From NCBI GenBank assembly GCA_030037785.1, contig JASHQA010000302.1, positions 1 through 35,503 of the forward strand: 35,503 bases of DNA. Direction: 5' to 3'. Positions within the stretch are counted from its first letter, which is position 1. Each line of letters opens with the position of its first letter. Shown here one piece after another: positions 23,932 to 31,656 of the stretch. Position numbers and translations under genes: made by a program. The notes beneath the pieces are model-generated. The model saw only the letters and a list, made by a program, of their open reading frames with translations. It was not told where the DNA came from and ran no database searches. The DNA is from Streptosporangiaceae bacterium (GTDB lineage Bacteria; Actinomycetota; Actinomycetes; Streptosporangiales; Streptosporangiaceae).

Positions 23932-24831
23932 TTAATTGATAGTCAGGTCAACGGAATGAGCCCAGTTAGACCCGGCCTGGCCGACCTGGTAAACCGTGTA
24001 GCCCGTGACAACCGCTGTCGGGTCCTGCGTCGGCGGGTTAGCCGTCCCGTAAATCGCGGTGTCCACATAGACGCCGTTCTGGCTGATGTTGTTAACCACG
24101 CCGCCAGCGGCGCCGATTGCCGCGACTGCCTGGCTCAGCGTCATCCCGGTCAGGCTCGGCGGGGAGAATGCGGCTGGTGCTGGCGCCGGGACTGATGTAG
24201 TAGCGGCGGGCGGATTGCTCGCGGTCGCGTGCGGCGTTGACGTCCCGGTCGGCATGATCAGGCTGTAACCCGCGGTCGGCGGGGGACCGAGGTAATTGAC
24301 CGTGGTCTGCACTGCCTGGTAATCCGTGGTCGTGGCCTGCGGCTTGGCGGCGAGGTAATTGTCGAGAGCAGCTGCGAGGTTAGCGTCGCCCGTCCCGGCC
24401 GGGTCGGCCACGGCTGCCTGGAACCACGCCGAGTTACTGGCGTACGTCCCGGTCGCCGTCGTGGTCGCGGTCGTGCTGGGCGTGCTGACCGGCAGGTCGT
24501 ACTGCCCGTCTGAGGGGTCCCACAGATAGCCGTCGTATTCCTCGCCATACGGTCCCGTGGTGCCGTAGTAATCGCCGTAGTCATCGCCGTAGTCGGCGCC
24601 ATAAGACTCGGCCGCTAGCGCATCCTCGTCCTGCACAGAGCCGTACGGGTAGCCCGTCGCGGGATCGATGTTCGCCTGGCTGGTCGCGTTCGTGTTCGCC
24701 GAGCTGGCCGCTGCCGCGCTGGCGGCGTTCTGCTTGTAACGGAAGTACGCCACGCCCGCGATCAGGCAGACGGCCGAGCCGCCGGCGAGCACGTAAACGG
24801 GCTTGACCTCTCCGATTCCGGGAATGTTCAC
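23932..24831 (-). CDS. Membrane-anchored protein with PASTA-like C-terminus
   Basis: A 299-residue protein. Residues about 12-32 form one N-terminal span (VYVLAGGSAVCLIAGVAYF). A Tyr/Asp/Gly-rich stretch (YGADYGDDYGDYYG) follows at about 76-90, then Thr/Ala/Pro linkers. Residues about 222-299 resemble a PASTA domain (PSLTGMTLSQAVAAIGAAGG and a paired-strand end); PASTA domains bind peptidoglycan stem peptides. This would suit a virion membrane protein contacting the cell wall during entry. The GTG start overlaps the preceding stop (GTGA). Confidence 0.65.
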   Translation of the reverse strand: MNIPGIGEVKPVYVLAGGSAVCLIAGVAYFRYKQNAASAAAASSANTNATSQANIDPATGYPYGSVQDEDALAAESYGADYGDDYGDYYGTTGPYGEEYDGYLWDPSDGQYDLPVSTPSTTATTTATGTYASNSAWFQAAVADPAGTGDANLAAALDNYLAAKPQATTTDYQAVQTTVNYLGPPPTAGYSLIMPTGTSTPHATASNPPAATTSVPAPAPAAFSPPSLTGMTLSQAVAAIGAAGGVVNNISQNGVYVDTAIYGTANPPTQDPTAVVTGYTVYQVGQAGSNWAHSVDLTIN

Positions 24832-25622
24832 CAGACGTCCCCCTCGGCCACGCCGGGCGCGGTCGCGGCTGGCTGCGATTCGGTCACGACGGGATCGGCC
24901 GGAGCGCTGTAGAGCACTGACGCGTAATCGCGGGCCGCCATGTCCGGCGTCAGCCCAAGCTGCGTGTAGCCCGAGTCGGCGATGAACGGCTGGGAAACCG
25001 CCGCGAGATTAGGCGACACCGCGTTGATTTCATTCTGGAAAAACTGGCGCGGCGCGTAGTCGATACCACTCCCGTTGACGTCCTGCGCCTGGTCGTGCGC
25101 GACCCACTGAGTCGGCGCGTTATTGCGCTCGCCCGTCGCCGAGTCCCAGGAGTACGCGGGCGCGTAGCTCTGGCTGGCGATTCGCAGGTCAACGGGATTG
25201 CCGATATCAGCCGGCGTCTGGACGAATTTCGGGCTGGAGCCAGTGCCCTCTGCGTGAATGCCAGAGATAGCCCCGGACGGGGCGAACGGCTTGCCTGCCG
25301 AGCTATCCCACACCGGGTAATCGACGTCGTGATTGAGATAATGCTCGCCGCTCGGGACGTAGCCCGTCCCGTCGTCCACAATCTCGATATTGTCCGTCAG
25401 GAAATCGTTAGCTGCCTGCGCGGTGCTCGGCGAGGGGTGATTGATCCCGTACGCCGCGATGACAGCGGCATGGTCGCCGTAGCTGTCGTCCTGGCCGTGG
25501 TCGGTCGTGATCGCGCCCGGCCACTCTGTGCCCGGCTGCGGGATAACGTTGGTCTGCGGTACCGCCGACGCCAGCGACCAGGGATTGTTAGACCACGGCG
25601 TCGCGATTGCTGAGCTTGCCAT
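24828..25622 (-). CDS. Virion protein candidate of unknown function
   Basis: A 264-residue protein rich in Asp, Pro, Ser, Ala and Tyr, with no membrane span and few Lys. It contains helical and loop segments (YSWDSATGERNNAPTQWVAH, GLTPDMAARDYASVLYSAP). AGGG lies 6 bases upstream. It lies between small membrane proteins and the PASTA-like protein. No family recognised. Confidence 0.55.
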   Translation of the reverse strand: MASSAIATPWSNNPWSLASAVPQTNVIPQPGTEWPGAITTDHGQDDSYGDHAAVIAAYGINHPSPSTAQAANDFLTDNIEIVDDGTGYVPSGEHYLNHDVDYPVWDSSAGKPFAPSGAISGIHAEGTGSSPKFVQTPADIGNPVDLRIASQSYAPAYSWDSATGERNNAPTQWVAHDQAQDVNGSGIDYAPRQFFQNEINAVSPNLAAVSQPFIADSGYTQLGLTPDMAARDYASVLYSAPADPVVTESQPAATAPGVAEGDVW

Positions 25623-25624
25623 GA

Positions 25625-25768
25625 TTAACCCTGGATCGCTGTCCCGAGCGACCCGCTGAAAAGATTCTGAATTGCGCTGATGACGCTCGCGGTATTACGC
25701 CCGGGCAGGACCAGTGCAGTAACCATGCCGACGCCCACGATGGCAAGCGCGATTTTCTCAACGTTCAT
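25625..25768 (-). CDS. 47-residue membrane protein
   Basis: Starts in a TAATG overlap with the upstream gene and ends 3 bases before the next start. Residues 5-22 form one span (KIALAIVGVGMVTALVL); the rest is a short amphipathic helix. It is shorter than most gene callers accept, but its tight packing supports it. Confidence 0.6.
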   Translation of the reverse strand: MNVEKIALAIVGVGMVTALVLPGRNTASVISAIQNLFSGSLGTAIQG

Positions 25769-26028
25769 TAAGTTTTCTTTCCTAGTCCCGTGGTGCTGAT
25801 AACGTCGTCCACGAATCCCGACGTGGCAAGCTCCGTGATAAGCGCGATGGCAGCGATGCCGACTGCGAGCGGCGGGCTGATTTTCTCCAGTCCCGCGAGC
25901 AGAATCGCGGCGATGCCGGTGGCGAGAGCGATGGGGATTACCGCTGCCGGGCTGCCGTCTTTAAGCAAGATCTGATCTGTGGCGGATATGGCGCCGACCG
26001 CGATTACGAGCCCGGTGGACTTAGCCAT
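25768..26028 (-). CDS. 86-residue membrane protein
   Basis: Three hydrophobic segments (about residues 7-20, 28-45 and 51-68) in a short protein ending GLGKKT. Starts 8 bases inside the end of the peptidase gene. A candidate internal-membrane protein or holin; the sequence does not separate the two. Confidence 0.6.
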   Translation of the reverse strand: MAKSTGLVIAVGAISATDQILLKDGSPAAVIPIALATGIAAILLAGLEKISPPLAVGIAAIALITELATSGFVDDVISTTGLGKKT

Positions 26029-26644
26029 AGCGGCGCACCAGCACGGGGCCGAGTCCGAGCCCGTTGATAGCGGAGAGTCCCGTGCCGAGCGCCTCGTCCT
26101 GCGCGCTGATCATGGCGTTAGACCCGGTGGCGATGCCCATATGCACGGTCAGCCCGAAAGTGACAATGTCCCCCGGCTCGGCGTCGGTGCCGTCAGTGCC
26201 GACCGTGGTAAGTCCCGACCAGGCCGACCACTGCGCGACCACCGGGCCGTGCGACGTGCCCGTGTAAGTGCCCGCCGCGTCGCCAGGAATAGCGAGGGAG
26301 AGGTCATGCCCGCAAACCCAGTTGACAAATGACGAGCAATCCCAGTCGCCGATGCCGTTAGCGGGAGCCCCGCCGAACACGTAGCCCGCGCCGTTGTATT
26401 TGAGCGCGTCGCTGGCGATTGCCGAGCCGTCCGCCGAGCCATCCGAGCCGTCATCCGTAGTGCTCGCCGCAGTCGCGGCAAACGACGTGCCGTAGCCGGA
26501 CGATGACTGACTGAGCGGCTGGCCCTTAATCAGCGTGCGGAGCGCGTCGGGAATCGTGACGTTATCGATCCCCGCCCAGACCAGGATTATCCCGGTCAGT
26601 ATCTCGGCAGCGGCAATCCCTGAAACGGAGCCACTTGATGCCAT
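26021..26644 (-). CDS. Membrane-anchored NlpC/P60 peptidoglycan endopeptidase
   Basis: A 207-residue protein. Residues about 9-26 form an N-terminal span (GIAAAEILTGIILVWAGI), then a Ser/Gly/Asp-rich linker to about 75. The catalytic domain carries YNGAGYVFGG, the Cys motif DWDCSSFVNW with Cys103, and His168 in TVHMGIATG, the order of NlpC/P60 Cys-His peptidases. GGGGAG lies 7 bases upstream. With a membrane anchor and a place beside the capsid gene, it is best read as a virion enzyme that opens peptidoglycan during DNA entry. A lysis role is possible too. Confidence 0.8.
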   Translation of the reverse strand: MASSGSVSGIAAAEILTGIILVWAGIDNVTIPDALRTLIKGQPLSQSSSGYGTSFAATAASTTDDGSDGSADGSAIASDALKYNGAGYVFGGAPANGIGDWDCSSFVNWVCGHDLSLAIPGDAAGTYTGTSHGPVVAQWSAWSGLTTVGTDGTDAEPGDIVTFGLTVHMGIATGSNAMISAQDEALGTGLSAINGLGLGPVLVRRYG

Positions 26645-26662
26645 CGCATGACTCCCCTCGGG

Positions 26663-26767
26663 TTAGACCTGCGGAACCTTATTGACCACGGGGAGCTTGC
26701 GAAGCTGTCCCGCGAATACGAGCCCGATGACAACGCCGATACCGACGTAGAGAGCCTTTTCCTTCAT
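26663..26767 (-). CDS. 34-residue membrane protein
   Basis: Located directly after the capsid gene with AGGGATAGGGA just upstream. Residues 4-20 form one span (KALYVGIGVVIGLVFAG) and the tail is basic (QLRKL). Very small membrane proteins next to the capsid gene are typical of internal-membrane viruses. Confidence 0.6.
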   Translation of the reverse strand: MKEKALYVGIGVVIGLVFAGQLRKLPVVNKVPQV

Positions 26768-26777
26768 TCCCTATCCC

Positions 26778-28052
26778 TTACATGCTGGAGCGAAGCTGGG
26801 CAGGATTGCCCGATGGCGACGCGATGTAGTTAACAATCTCGGTCAGCGTGCAAGCCGCGCCGAATGATCCGATTAGCTGGAACTGGTCGCCCTGCTGAGT
26901 TACCAGGTAGCCTCGCCGCAATTCAGCGCCGGGAGTGTTGTCGAAGTCCTTGCAGAAACAGAGCACCTTAATGCCAGCCTCTAGGACATTGATCGCGGGG
27001 TTCACGACCGGGACGGCAGTCGAGTCAAAAAGCCCGGCGGTCGCGCTCGAGTAGCCGTTCCCGAATAGCCCGTAGTCGCGAGCCATAAGCTCATTCCACG
27101 TGGCCTTCGACGGATACCAGAGAATCGTTCCCTTATAAAGAATCTCGCAGGGATCGGGAAACTCGGTCTCGCCATTGCTGCGGGTAACGGTAGAAACGCC
27201 GTAATTCTCAAACACAATGTTGCGAATCGAGTAGCCAAGCCCGCCCTGTAGCTGGATCTGGTTATTTCCCGACGCGGCATTGTAAGAATTCTTGAGCCAA
27301 TACTGCGTGGTACCCGGAGCCGGCGGATTCTGGCTAAGCGGCTGGCCGCTGGCGTCAGCGCTCTTTGGCTGCCACCAGCCCATTTCGTAAACGGTCGAGG
27401 TCACCGTCACCGAGTTAGTCGAGGGAGCCACCGCGCCGTAAACGCAGCCGCCAGCGCTGGAACTTGAGAAATTAGTGGAGCCCGACGCCACGGTAATCGT
27501 TAGCTGGAACGGAGACGCCGCATTCTTGTTGACGAGCGACCCGATAGCGTCCCGGTCAACGATCTGGAGCGGAATGAACAGCCAGAACTGCCAGGAGCCA
27601 GCGGTGCTGCCGGTCCCGGTGGTGAAATAGCTATTAGCGGTGCTGCGCGGGTCGCCGACGTTGAAGTACCCCCCGAACTTGTTGACGAGCATTAGCTCGT
27701 AACCGTCGAGGAGGATAATCGGCTTGCCCTGCGTGTCATTGAAGCTAATGCTGGAATAGACCGAGAAAGGACCGTCAGCATTAAAGACCACGCTGTTCGT
27801 GGACTGCCCGGAAACCGCGCCCTGCGACTGGAGCCAGATTCCCGACAGGAACGCGTTAGGTGACGGGTTATAGATCGGAAGCTGGGCCGCGGCAGACGTC
27901 GAGGTAAAGGTCGTGGACTGAACCCAGCCGTCCTGGTTGAGCGTGCGCTGAGTGCCGACGCGGAACGGCGCTGGCTGCGGGGCCTGCTTCGCGGTGTTGG
28001 CTGGCGCGGCGCCAGAGCTTCCGGCTGCGGGCGTAGTGGTCGCGGTTGGCAT
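26778..28052 (-). CDS. Candidate double-jelly-roll major capsid protein
   Basis: A 424-residue beta-rich protein with no membrane span. An about 35-residue disordered N-terminus precedes two halves of about 190 residues. The first has LPIYNPSPNAFLSGIWLQSQ, FSVYSSISFNDTQGKPIILL and FWLFIPLQIVDRDAIGSLVN followed by NKNAASPFQLTIT. This strand order and the LP-x-E/Q-I-x-x-RDA-x-G-x-x-NxN pattern are what I know from tectivirus-type capsid proteins. The second half begins near YWLKNSYNAASGNNQIQLQG and includes SIRNIVFENYG. Length is close to PRD1 P3 (395) and Bam35 (356). The genes around it (ATPase, tiny membrane proteins, peptidase) agree. Structure prediction would settle it. Confidence 0.78.
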   Translation of the reverse strand: MPTATTTPAAGSSGAAPANTAKQAPQPAPFRVGTQRTLNQDGWVQSTTFTSTSAAAQLPIYNPSPNAFLSGIWLQSQGAVSGQSTNSVVFNADGPFSVYSSISFNDTQGKPIILLDGYELMLVNKFGGYFNVGDPRSTANSYFTTGTGSTAGSWQFWLFIPLQIVDRDAIGSLVNKNAASPFQLTITVASGSTNFSSSSAGGCVYGAVAPSTNSVTVTSTVYEMGWWQPKSADASGQPLSQNPPAPGTTQYWLKNSYNAASGNNQIQLQGGLGYSIRNIVFENYGVSTVTRSNGETEFPDPCEILYKGTILWYPSKATWNELMARDYGLFGNGYSSATAGLFDSTAVPVVNPAINVLEAGIKVLCFCKDFDNTPGAELRRGYLVTQQGDQFQLIGSFGAACTLTEIVNYIASPSGNPAQLRSSM

Positions 28053-28085
28053 ATTCTGTTTTCCTATTCAGTTATGCTCGGGCTA

Positions 28086-28475
28086 TTACGCCCGGTTGAG
28101 CGCGCGCATCATTCCGCGCATTTTCTCGTTTTCGATCGGTCGGATAATCTCGGGATCAGTCATCCTGAATTTTCCGCTGTCATAGACCTTGCGGTAAAAG
28201 TTGAGCATGACGAACGCCTCGCGGGGAGTCATCCCGCCTGGCGGGCACCAGATGTAGGCACAAAGCTGCTCATGTAGCTGATGGCTGATGGCGTCATTAC
28301 GGGACGCGTACACAACGCCGTCTGATCCGCCGTCATACAGGCGGATGGCAACCCAGCGATTCACGCTGTCCCCGGCAACATCAGCGATCATGGCGGTTGC
28401 CGATACGCGCTCGGCCATGCGCCTCGCGGCGTCGCCGGTAGCCCAGGGGCTCTCCGGGGAGTCCTTACTTGTCAT
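28086..28475 (-). CDS. 129-residue protein of unknown function upstream of the capsid gene
   Basis: The ATG at 28475 starts inside the end of the upstream small gene; longer frames to 28595 only read through that gene. The protein is soluble, with WVAIRLYDGGSDGVVYASRN, HEQLCAYIWCPPGG and MTPREAFVMLNFYRKVYDS. Its position between ATPase and capsid suggests assembly or packaging. No family recognised. Confidence 0.65.
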   Translation of the reverse strand: MTSKDSPESPWATGDAARRMAERVSATAMIADVAGDSVNRWVAIRLYDGGSDGVVYASRNDAISHQLHEQLCAYIWCPPGGMTPREAFVMLNFYRKVYDSGKFRMTDPEIIRPIENEKMRGMMRALNRA

Positions 28476-28629
28476 CGTCTGCGAACACGGCCAGGACTGC
28501 GGCGATGGCGTCGCGGACGTGCGCGACGGTGCTGGCGCCGAACGTGAGCAGGTCGGTTGCGACATTGAGCCCCAGAGTGCTGCCCGCGCTGGCAACCTTC
28601 AATGGTGCGTTAACAATCTTGCTTAGCAT
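28465..28629 (-). CDS. 54-residue small helical protein
   Basis: Ends 11 bases inside the next gene and starts 2 bases after the ATPase stop. It is a moderately hydrophobic helix (NVATDLLTFGAST, RDAIAAVLAVF) with an acidic DDDK tail. Possibly a peripheral membrane or packaging factor. Too short for a family call. Confidence 0.6.
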   Translation of the reverse strand: MLSKIVNAPLKVASAGSTLGLNVATDLLTFGASTVAHVRDAIAAVLAVFADDDK

Positions 28630-28631
28630 TT

Positions 28632-29390
28632 TCAGATTCCTATAATCGCGGTGTACGGGCCGCGCCTGTCGAGATACAGCATTTCCGATACCGCGCTATT
28701 GCCGATCCTGTGAACGCGGAGGTTTCGCACTACGCTCTTGATCTGGTCCGGGTCTATCTGGCTGAGCCCGATTTCCGAGATACGGCGGAGGTTTCGCTCG
28801 TCGTTGTCCCTGCCGAAAAACATGTGAGTCGGAGAGTCGTAAGCGAAACTCGACACCGCTCCCTGGAGCGTTCCGCTCGGTTTCTGGAGCGAGGTAAACA
28901 GTGATGCGTTATTCGACCGGCCTGCAATCCAGTGCCGGTCAAGCTCACTGTTGAGCCCGTAAATCACGCCGATCAAATAAGAGTCGTCCGCGAACGTAAG
29001 CGAGCTACCCTGCCAGTAGAGGTCATTGACCGCGTGACGGAACTGATCGCCGATATGAGCCCGGTTCCGCGCCTCGTCATCCTTGATATGCCGGGGCCAC
29101 AGAACATGCCCGGCTGGCTCGGGTTCCCAGAAATGACGCTTCGGGGGCCAGACTGGAGTCTCGGCCAGGCCGAGATTATGAGCCCATGACTCGGTGGTCG
29201 AGTCGGACGGCTTCGGCATGAGCGAGCAGACGCGGAGCGCGGGATACTCGGCCATCGCGCGCTCGGTTAGCTGATACAGGAAATGAGATTTCCCCGCGCC
29301 AGTGGGCGCAATGATATTGACATGCTCGCCGGGACGGTAATCGAAGTAATTACCCAGAAACTCAGCTCTCGGTATTTCCTGTACTCTCAT
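28632..29390 (-). CDS. HerA/FtsK-type genome-packaging ATPase
   Basis: A 252-residue P-loop ATPase. Walker A is IIAPTGAGKS (residues 26-35). A hydrophobic strand ending in two acidic residues (SSLTFADDSYL) is Walker B, followed by a polar LFTSLQKPSGT sensor-like stretch. It is close in size to PRD1 P9 (227). In tectiviruses this enzyme pumps genome DNA into preformed, membrane-lined capsids. The ATG at 29390 is poorly spaced from its ribosome site; TTG at 29399, with GGAAGA 5 bases upstream, is an equally good start. The gene begins inside the end of the upstream frame. Confidence 0.8.
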   Translation of the reverse strand: MRVQEIPRAEFLGNYFDYRPGEHVNIIAPTGAGKSHFLYQLTERAMAEYPALRVCSLMPKPSDSTTESWAHNLGLAETPVWPPKRHFWEPEPAGHVLWPRHIKDDEARNRAHIGDQFRHAVNDLYWQGSSLTFADDSYLIGVIYGLNSELDRHWIAGRSNNASLFTSLQKPSGTLQGAVSSFAYDSPTHMFFGRDNDERNLRRISEIGLSQIDPDQIKSVVRNLRVHRIGNSAVSEMLYLDRRGPYTAIIGI

Positions 29391-29973
29391 GCTCCGCAAT
29401 CACATCTTCCGGGCTCTTGGCCCCGACTGCGCGAGCGGCGGTAATACCGTGGTTGGAGGCAAGCTGAGCGGAAAGGTTAAATCCAACGGTCAGTAGCGCG
29501 GCATACGGCCCGGCTGCCGTGATCTTGTCGATAGTCGCGGCAAACTTCGGGTTGGCCTCGCAGACGTCGGCTATCGCGAGCCCGGCTGGCCGGGCGTGCG
29601 CGGCGAGCGTGAGCGTGTCGGCGTACCACGCCTTGACGTCCGTCCGCTGATAGATCAGGAACGTGGCGGCAGAGCCGATCTGGAATAGCCCCGCCACGCC
29701 CTCAGCGCGCCGCTGGCGCGACTCTGCGGCTGTCTCAGACTTACCGGCCGCCGCGACAGCCGGGCTGCTCTGCGTGCGCGCGCGGGATCGGCCCGGGCCA
29801 GCAGGCCGCTTGCGCGCCGAGCCGTCAGCCTTCCGCCCGTAGGGCGCGTCCGCGTCGCGTTTCGGTGGTGCGGCAGCTAGCGGCTCGTCTGCGGCCGGAG
29901 CCGCCATCGCCGCGTGAAACTCGCGCTCCGCGGAATCAACGTCAACGGGCTTGCCCGCCACCGTCATCTGCAT
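29362..29973 (-). CDS. 203-residue protein with basic disordered N-terminus and helical C-terminus
   Basis: The ATG at 29973 is chosen for AGGAG 6 bases upstream. Residues about 25-85 are Ala/Pro/Arg-rich (PYGRKADGSARKRPAGPGRS) and could bind DNA. The C-terminal half has two amphipathic or hydrophobic segments (VAGLFQIGSAATFLIYQ, YAALLTVGFNLSAQLA). It overlaps the ATPase start by about 29 bases, so both may act in packaging. No family recognised. Confidence 0.6.
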   Translation of the reverse strand: MQMTVAGKPVDVDSAEREFHAAMAAPAADEPLAAAPPKRDADAPYGRKADGSARKRPAGPGRSRARTQSSPAVAAAGKSETAAESRQRRAEGVAGLFQIGSAATFLIYQRTDVKAWYADTLTLAAHARPAGLAIADVCEANPKFAATIDKITAAGPYAALLTVGFNLSAQLASNHGITAARAVGAKSPEDVIAEHESTGNTES

Positions 29974-30070
29974 TATCGCTCCTGGTGTTCTGCTCAATAG
30001 TCCGCAATAGCTCAATTACCTGGTTGAGCTTGGCCTCTAGTTTCGTGATCAGGTCGGCAAAGGGAAGCAT
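29942..30070 (-). CDS. 42-residue coiled-coil protein
   Basis: AGGAG lies 6 bases before the ATG. Residues about 5-30 form a heptad helix (LITKLEAKLNQVIELLRTIE). Its end overlaps the next gene by 32 bases. A similar short coiled coil occurs at 33658-33765, so the two may be related. Confidence 0.6.
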   Translation of the reverse strand: MLPFADLITKLEAKLNQVIELLRTIEQNTRSDNADDGGGQAR

Positions 30071-30136
30071 TGTTTCTCCTGGTTATCTCGCGTGATCGCT
30101 CCGTATGCGTCCCCGGAGCCACGGGCGCTTATTCAT

Positions 30137-30526
30137 TTATGAGAACCACCAGGAATTTGATTTCTTAGCGGCCCGCTCGTGATGCTCTGGCTCGGGCTCT
30201 GGCAGATCCTCTGGCGCCGCCTCGGGCTCTGGCTCGGCTGGATCGTTGACCACGACCACCGGGGCGCTGTCAGGCTCTACAGGCGGCGTCAGGACGGATT
30301 CGAGAGCGTCGGCCTTTGCCTCGGCCGCATCAGCCCGCGAGTCCGCGACCACTTCCGCGACTCCCGCCGAAATCCGCGCCAGCTTGATATCGCGGTCGGC
30401 TTCGATTTCCGCGATCTTGACCGACGCGTCGGTAAGCTCCGCTGTCTCGGCAACCGCCGCTGCCTCTTCCGCTGGCTCGGCGGGACGATCACAGATATGC
30501 TCGCCGCAATTAGGGCACGTGCTCAT
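30137..30526 (-). CDS. Acidic zinc-knuckle coiled-coil protein
   Basis: A 129-residue protein. It opens with a zinc knuckle (CPNCGEHIC), then a long Ala/Glu/Asp helix (about 20-80) and a Pro/Glu-rich tail ending KKSNSWWFS. The strong acidity, coiled coil and aromatic end recall scaffolding or assembly proteins; this is inference. It follows the methyltransferase directly (TAAATG). Confidence 0.6.
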   Translation of the reverse strand: MSTCPNCGEHICDRPAEPAEEAAAVAETAELTDASVKIAEIEADRDIKLARISAGVAEVVADSRADAAEAKADALESVLTPPVEPDSAPVVVVNDPAEPEPEAAPEDLPEPEPEHHERAAKKSNSWWFS

Positions 30527-31189
30527 TTACGCTGCCTCACACAAAAGATTCGCTGAAAGATGCTGGCCGATAAATTCGGCGTATGCGGGCGGTATCGACT
30601 CGCCGCAGCCAGCGCTGGTCATCCATGGCGTGCGCATCAGAGAGCGTTTCTCGTCAGCGCTGGTATCGAATCCCCACCGCTCGCGCCACTTGCTCGGCGG
30701 CCCGGTCGTGAGTACCGGCATAGCCGGGTAGCGGTGCCTGCATTCCGGCTGGCGAACGGGAAACGTCGTCTCAAACAGGCGGTGGCGGACCAGGCCGAAA
30801 ACCTGGCCGCGTGTCGTGATAGTGAGCCCGAACATTGAGCCGCAGAGAATCACGTCAGGGACTAGCGGGCTGCCCGGCACATTCTCGATTACGTACGGGA
30901 GTCCGGCTGCCCGGAGAGCGTCGCGGACGGGGCCGACCAGATCCGGGTGGCTGCCGCGATTACACGGGCTCGTGGCCTGGCTGTAGCGCTGGCATGGCGG
31001 GCTCGCGTGTATGGCGTCCACGTCGCCGGCGAAGCGCTCCAGACCAGCGCGCCACTCAAGCTGATGACACTCAAACGGATAGCGGCGCAAGTGCGCCCGG
31101 CTGGTGTCAATGCCGATGACGTCGAAGCCCGCGTGACTGTATCCCTCGGCCGCGCCGCCCTCGCCGCAGAACAGGTCGAGGATTCTCAT
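30527..31189 (-). CDS. DNA (cytosine-5-)methyltransferase, orphan viral type
   Basis: A 220-residue enzyme. Motif I is LDLFCGEGGAAEGY at the N-terminus, motif IV is ASPPCQRYS with the catalytic Cys, motif VI is VIENVPGSP and the end (PPAYAEFIGQHL) resembles motif X. It is shorter than bacterial Dcm enzymes, as in many actinophage versions. No restriction enzyme is adjacent, so it most likely protects viral DNA from host restriction. The ATG at 31189 is set by AGGAG 8 bases upstream; that site lies in a predicted pseudoknot. Confidence 0.85.
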   Translation of the reverse strand: MRILDLFCGEGGAAEGYSHAGFDVIGIDTSRAHLRRYPFECHQLEWRAGLERFAGDVDAIHASPPCQRYSQATSPCNRGSHPDLVGPVRDALRAAGLPYVIENVPGSPLVPDVILCGSMFGLTITTRGQVFGLVRHRLFETTFPVRQPECRHRYPAMPVLTTGPPSKWRERWGFDTSADEKRSLMRTPWMTSAGCGESIPPAYAEFIGQHLSANLLCEAA

Positions 31190-31197
31190 AAAACAAA

Positions 31198-31266
31198 CTC
31201 CTGGCATGGTAAAGCCGCAATGCCCGAAGCCAGGAGCAACCCCGGGCATTGCGGGGGCATTGCGGA
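31198..31266 (-). promoter_or_regulatory. Predicted H-type pseudoknot covering the methyltransferase ribosome site
   Basis: In the leftward RNA, a perfect 12-base stem (31254-31243 with 31226-31215) has a 16-base loop. Eight loop bases, CTCCTGGC (31236-31229), are perfectly complementary to GCCAGGAG (31205-31198), which contains the ribosome site. The order stem1-loop-stem2-stem1-loop-stem2 is a classical H-type pseudoknot. A tandem copy of CCGCAATGCCC (31265-31255) offers an alternative 5' arm. It lies between the 112-residue gene and the methyltransferase. Confidence 0.65.
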
Positions 31267-31272
31267 GATTAG

Positions 31273-31611
31273 CTACTCCGTATTCGGGCGGCGGGGATCG
31301 TAAGGCCAGTCGGCGCGATTGCTGCCGTGTTTCCCGACGATGTACGCCCGGGCAGCGGCCTTGTCATGCAGCGTGAATTTCACCAGCCACTTTGAGCCCG
31401 ATGGCTCGACATTCACGCTCGCGCTGACCTTGCACTGCCTCGCCGCGTTGAAGATCCCGCGCCTGGCCTGCGTGGCCTCGTCCGCGTTATCGCAGGCGAT
31501 GACTGCCTCGGTTTCGTAGCCATGCTGCGCGAGCAGGGATTCAACGAACGGGCGCATACGCTCCGTATGCTCGGCGGAACGCGTCCAGTGTGGCTGCGGT
31601 CCGCGTGGCAT
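31273..31611 (-). CDS. 112-residue basic protein of unknown function
   Basis: AAGGA lies 8 bases before the ATG. A helical N-terminus (EHTERMRPFVESLLAQHGYE) precedes alternating strands (KVSASVNVEPSGSKWLVKFT) and ends AYIVGKHGSNRADWP. It is the first gene after a strong terminator and may open the late operon. No family recognised. Confidence 0.6.
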   Translation of the reverse strand: MPRGPQPHWTRSAEHTERMRPFVESLLAQHGYETEAVIACDNADEATQARRGIFNAARQCKVSASVNVEPSGSKWLVKFTLHDKAAARAYIVGKHGSNRADWPYDPRRPNTE

Positions 31612-31656
31612 TTGTAAAGTCCTTGTTTATCCCTGCATTAGTGATGGGGAGATATC

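Noticed and set aside
28632-29390. FtsK-like ATPase as sign of an actinomycete conjugative element (AICE)
   Set aside because: GntR, integrase and an FtsK-like ATPase also occur in AICEs, but the ATPase is small, has no membrane spans, lies beside a capsid-like gene, and no Rep or relaxase is seen.
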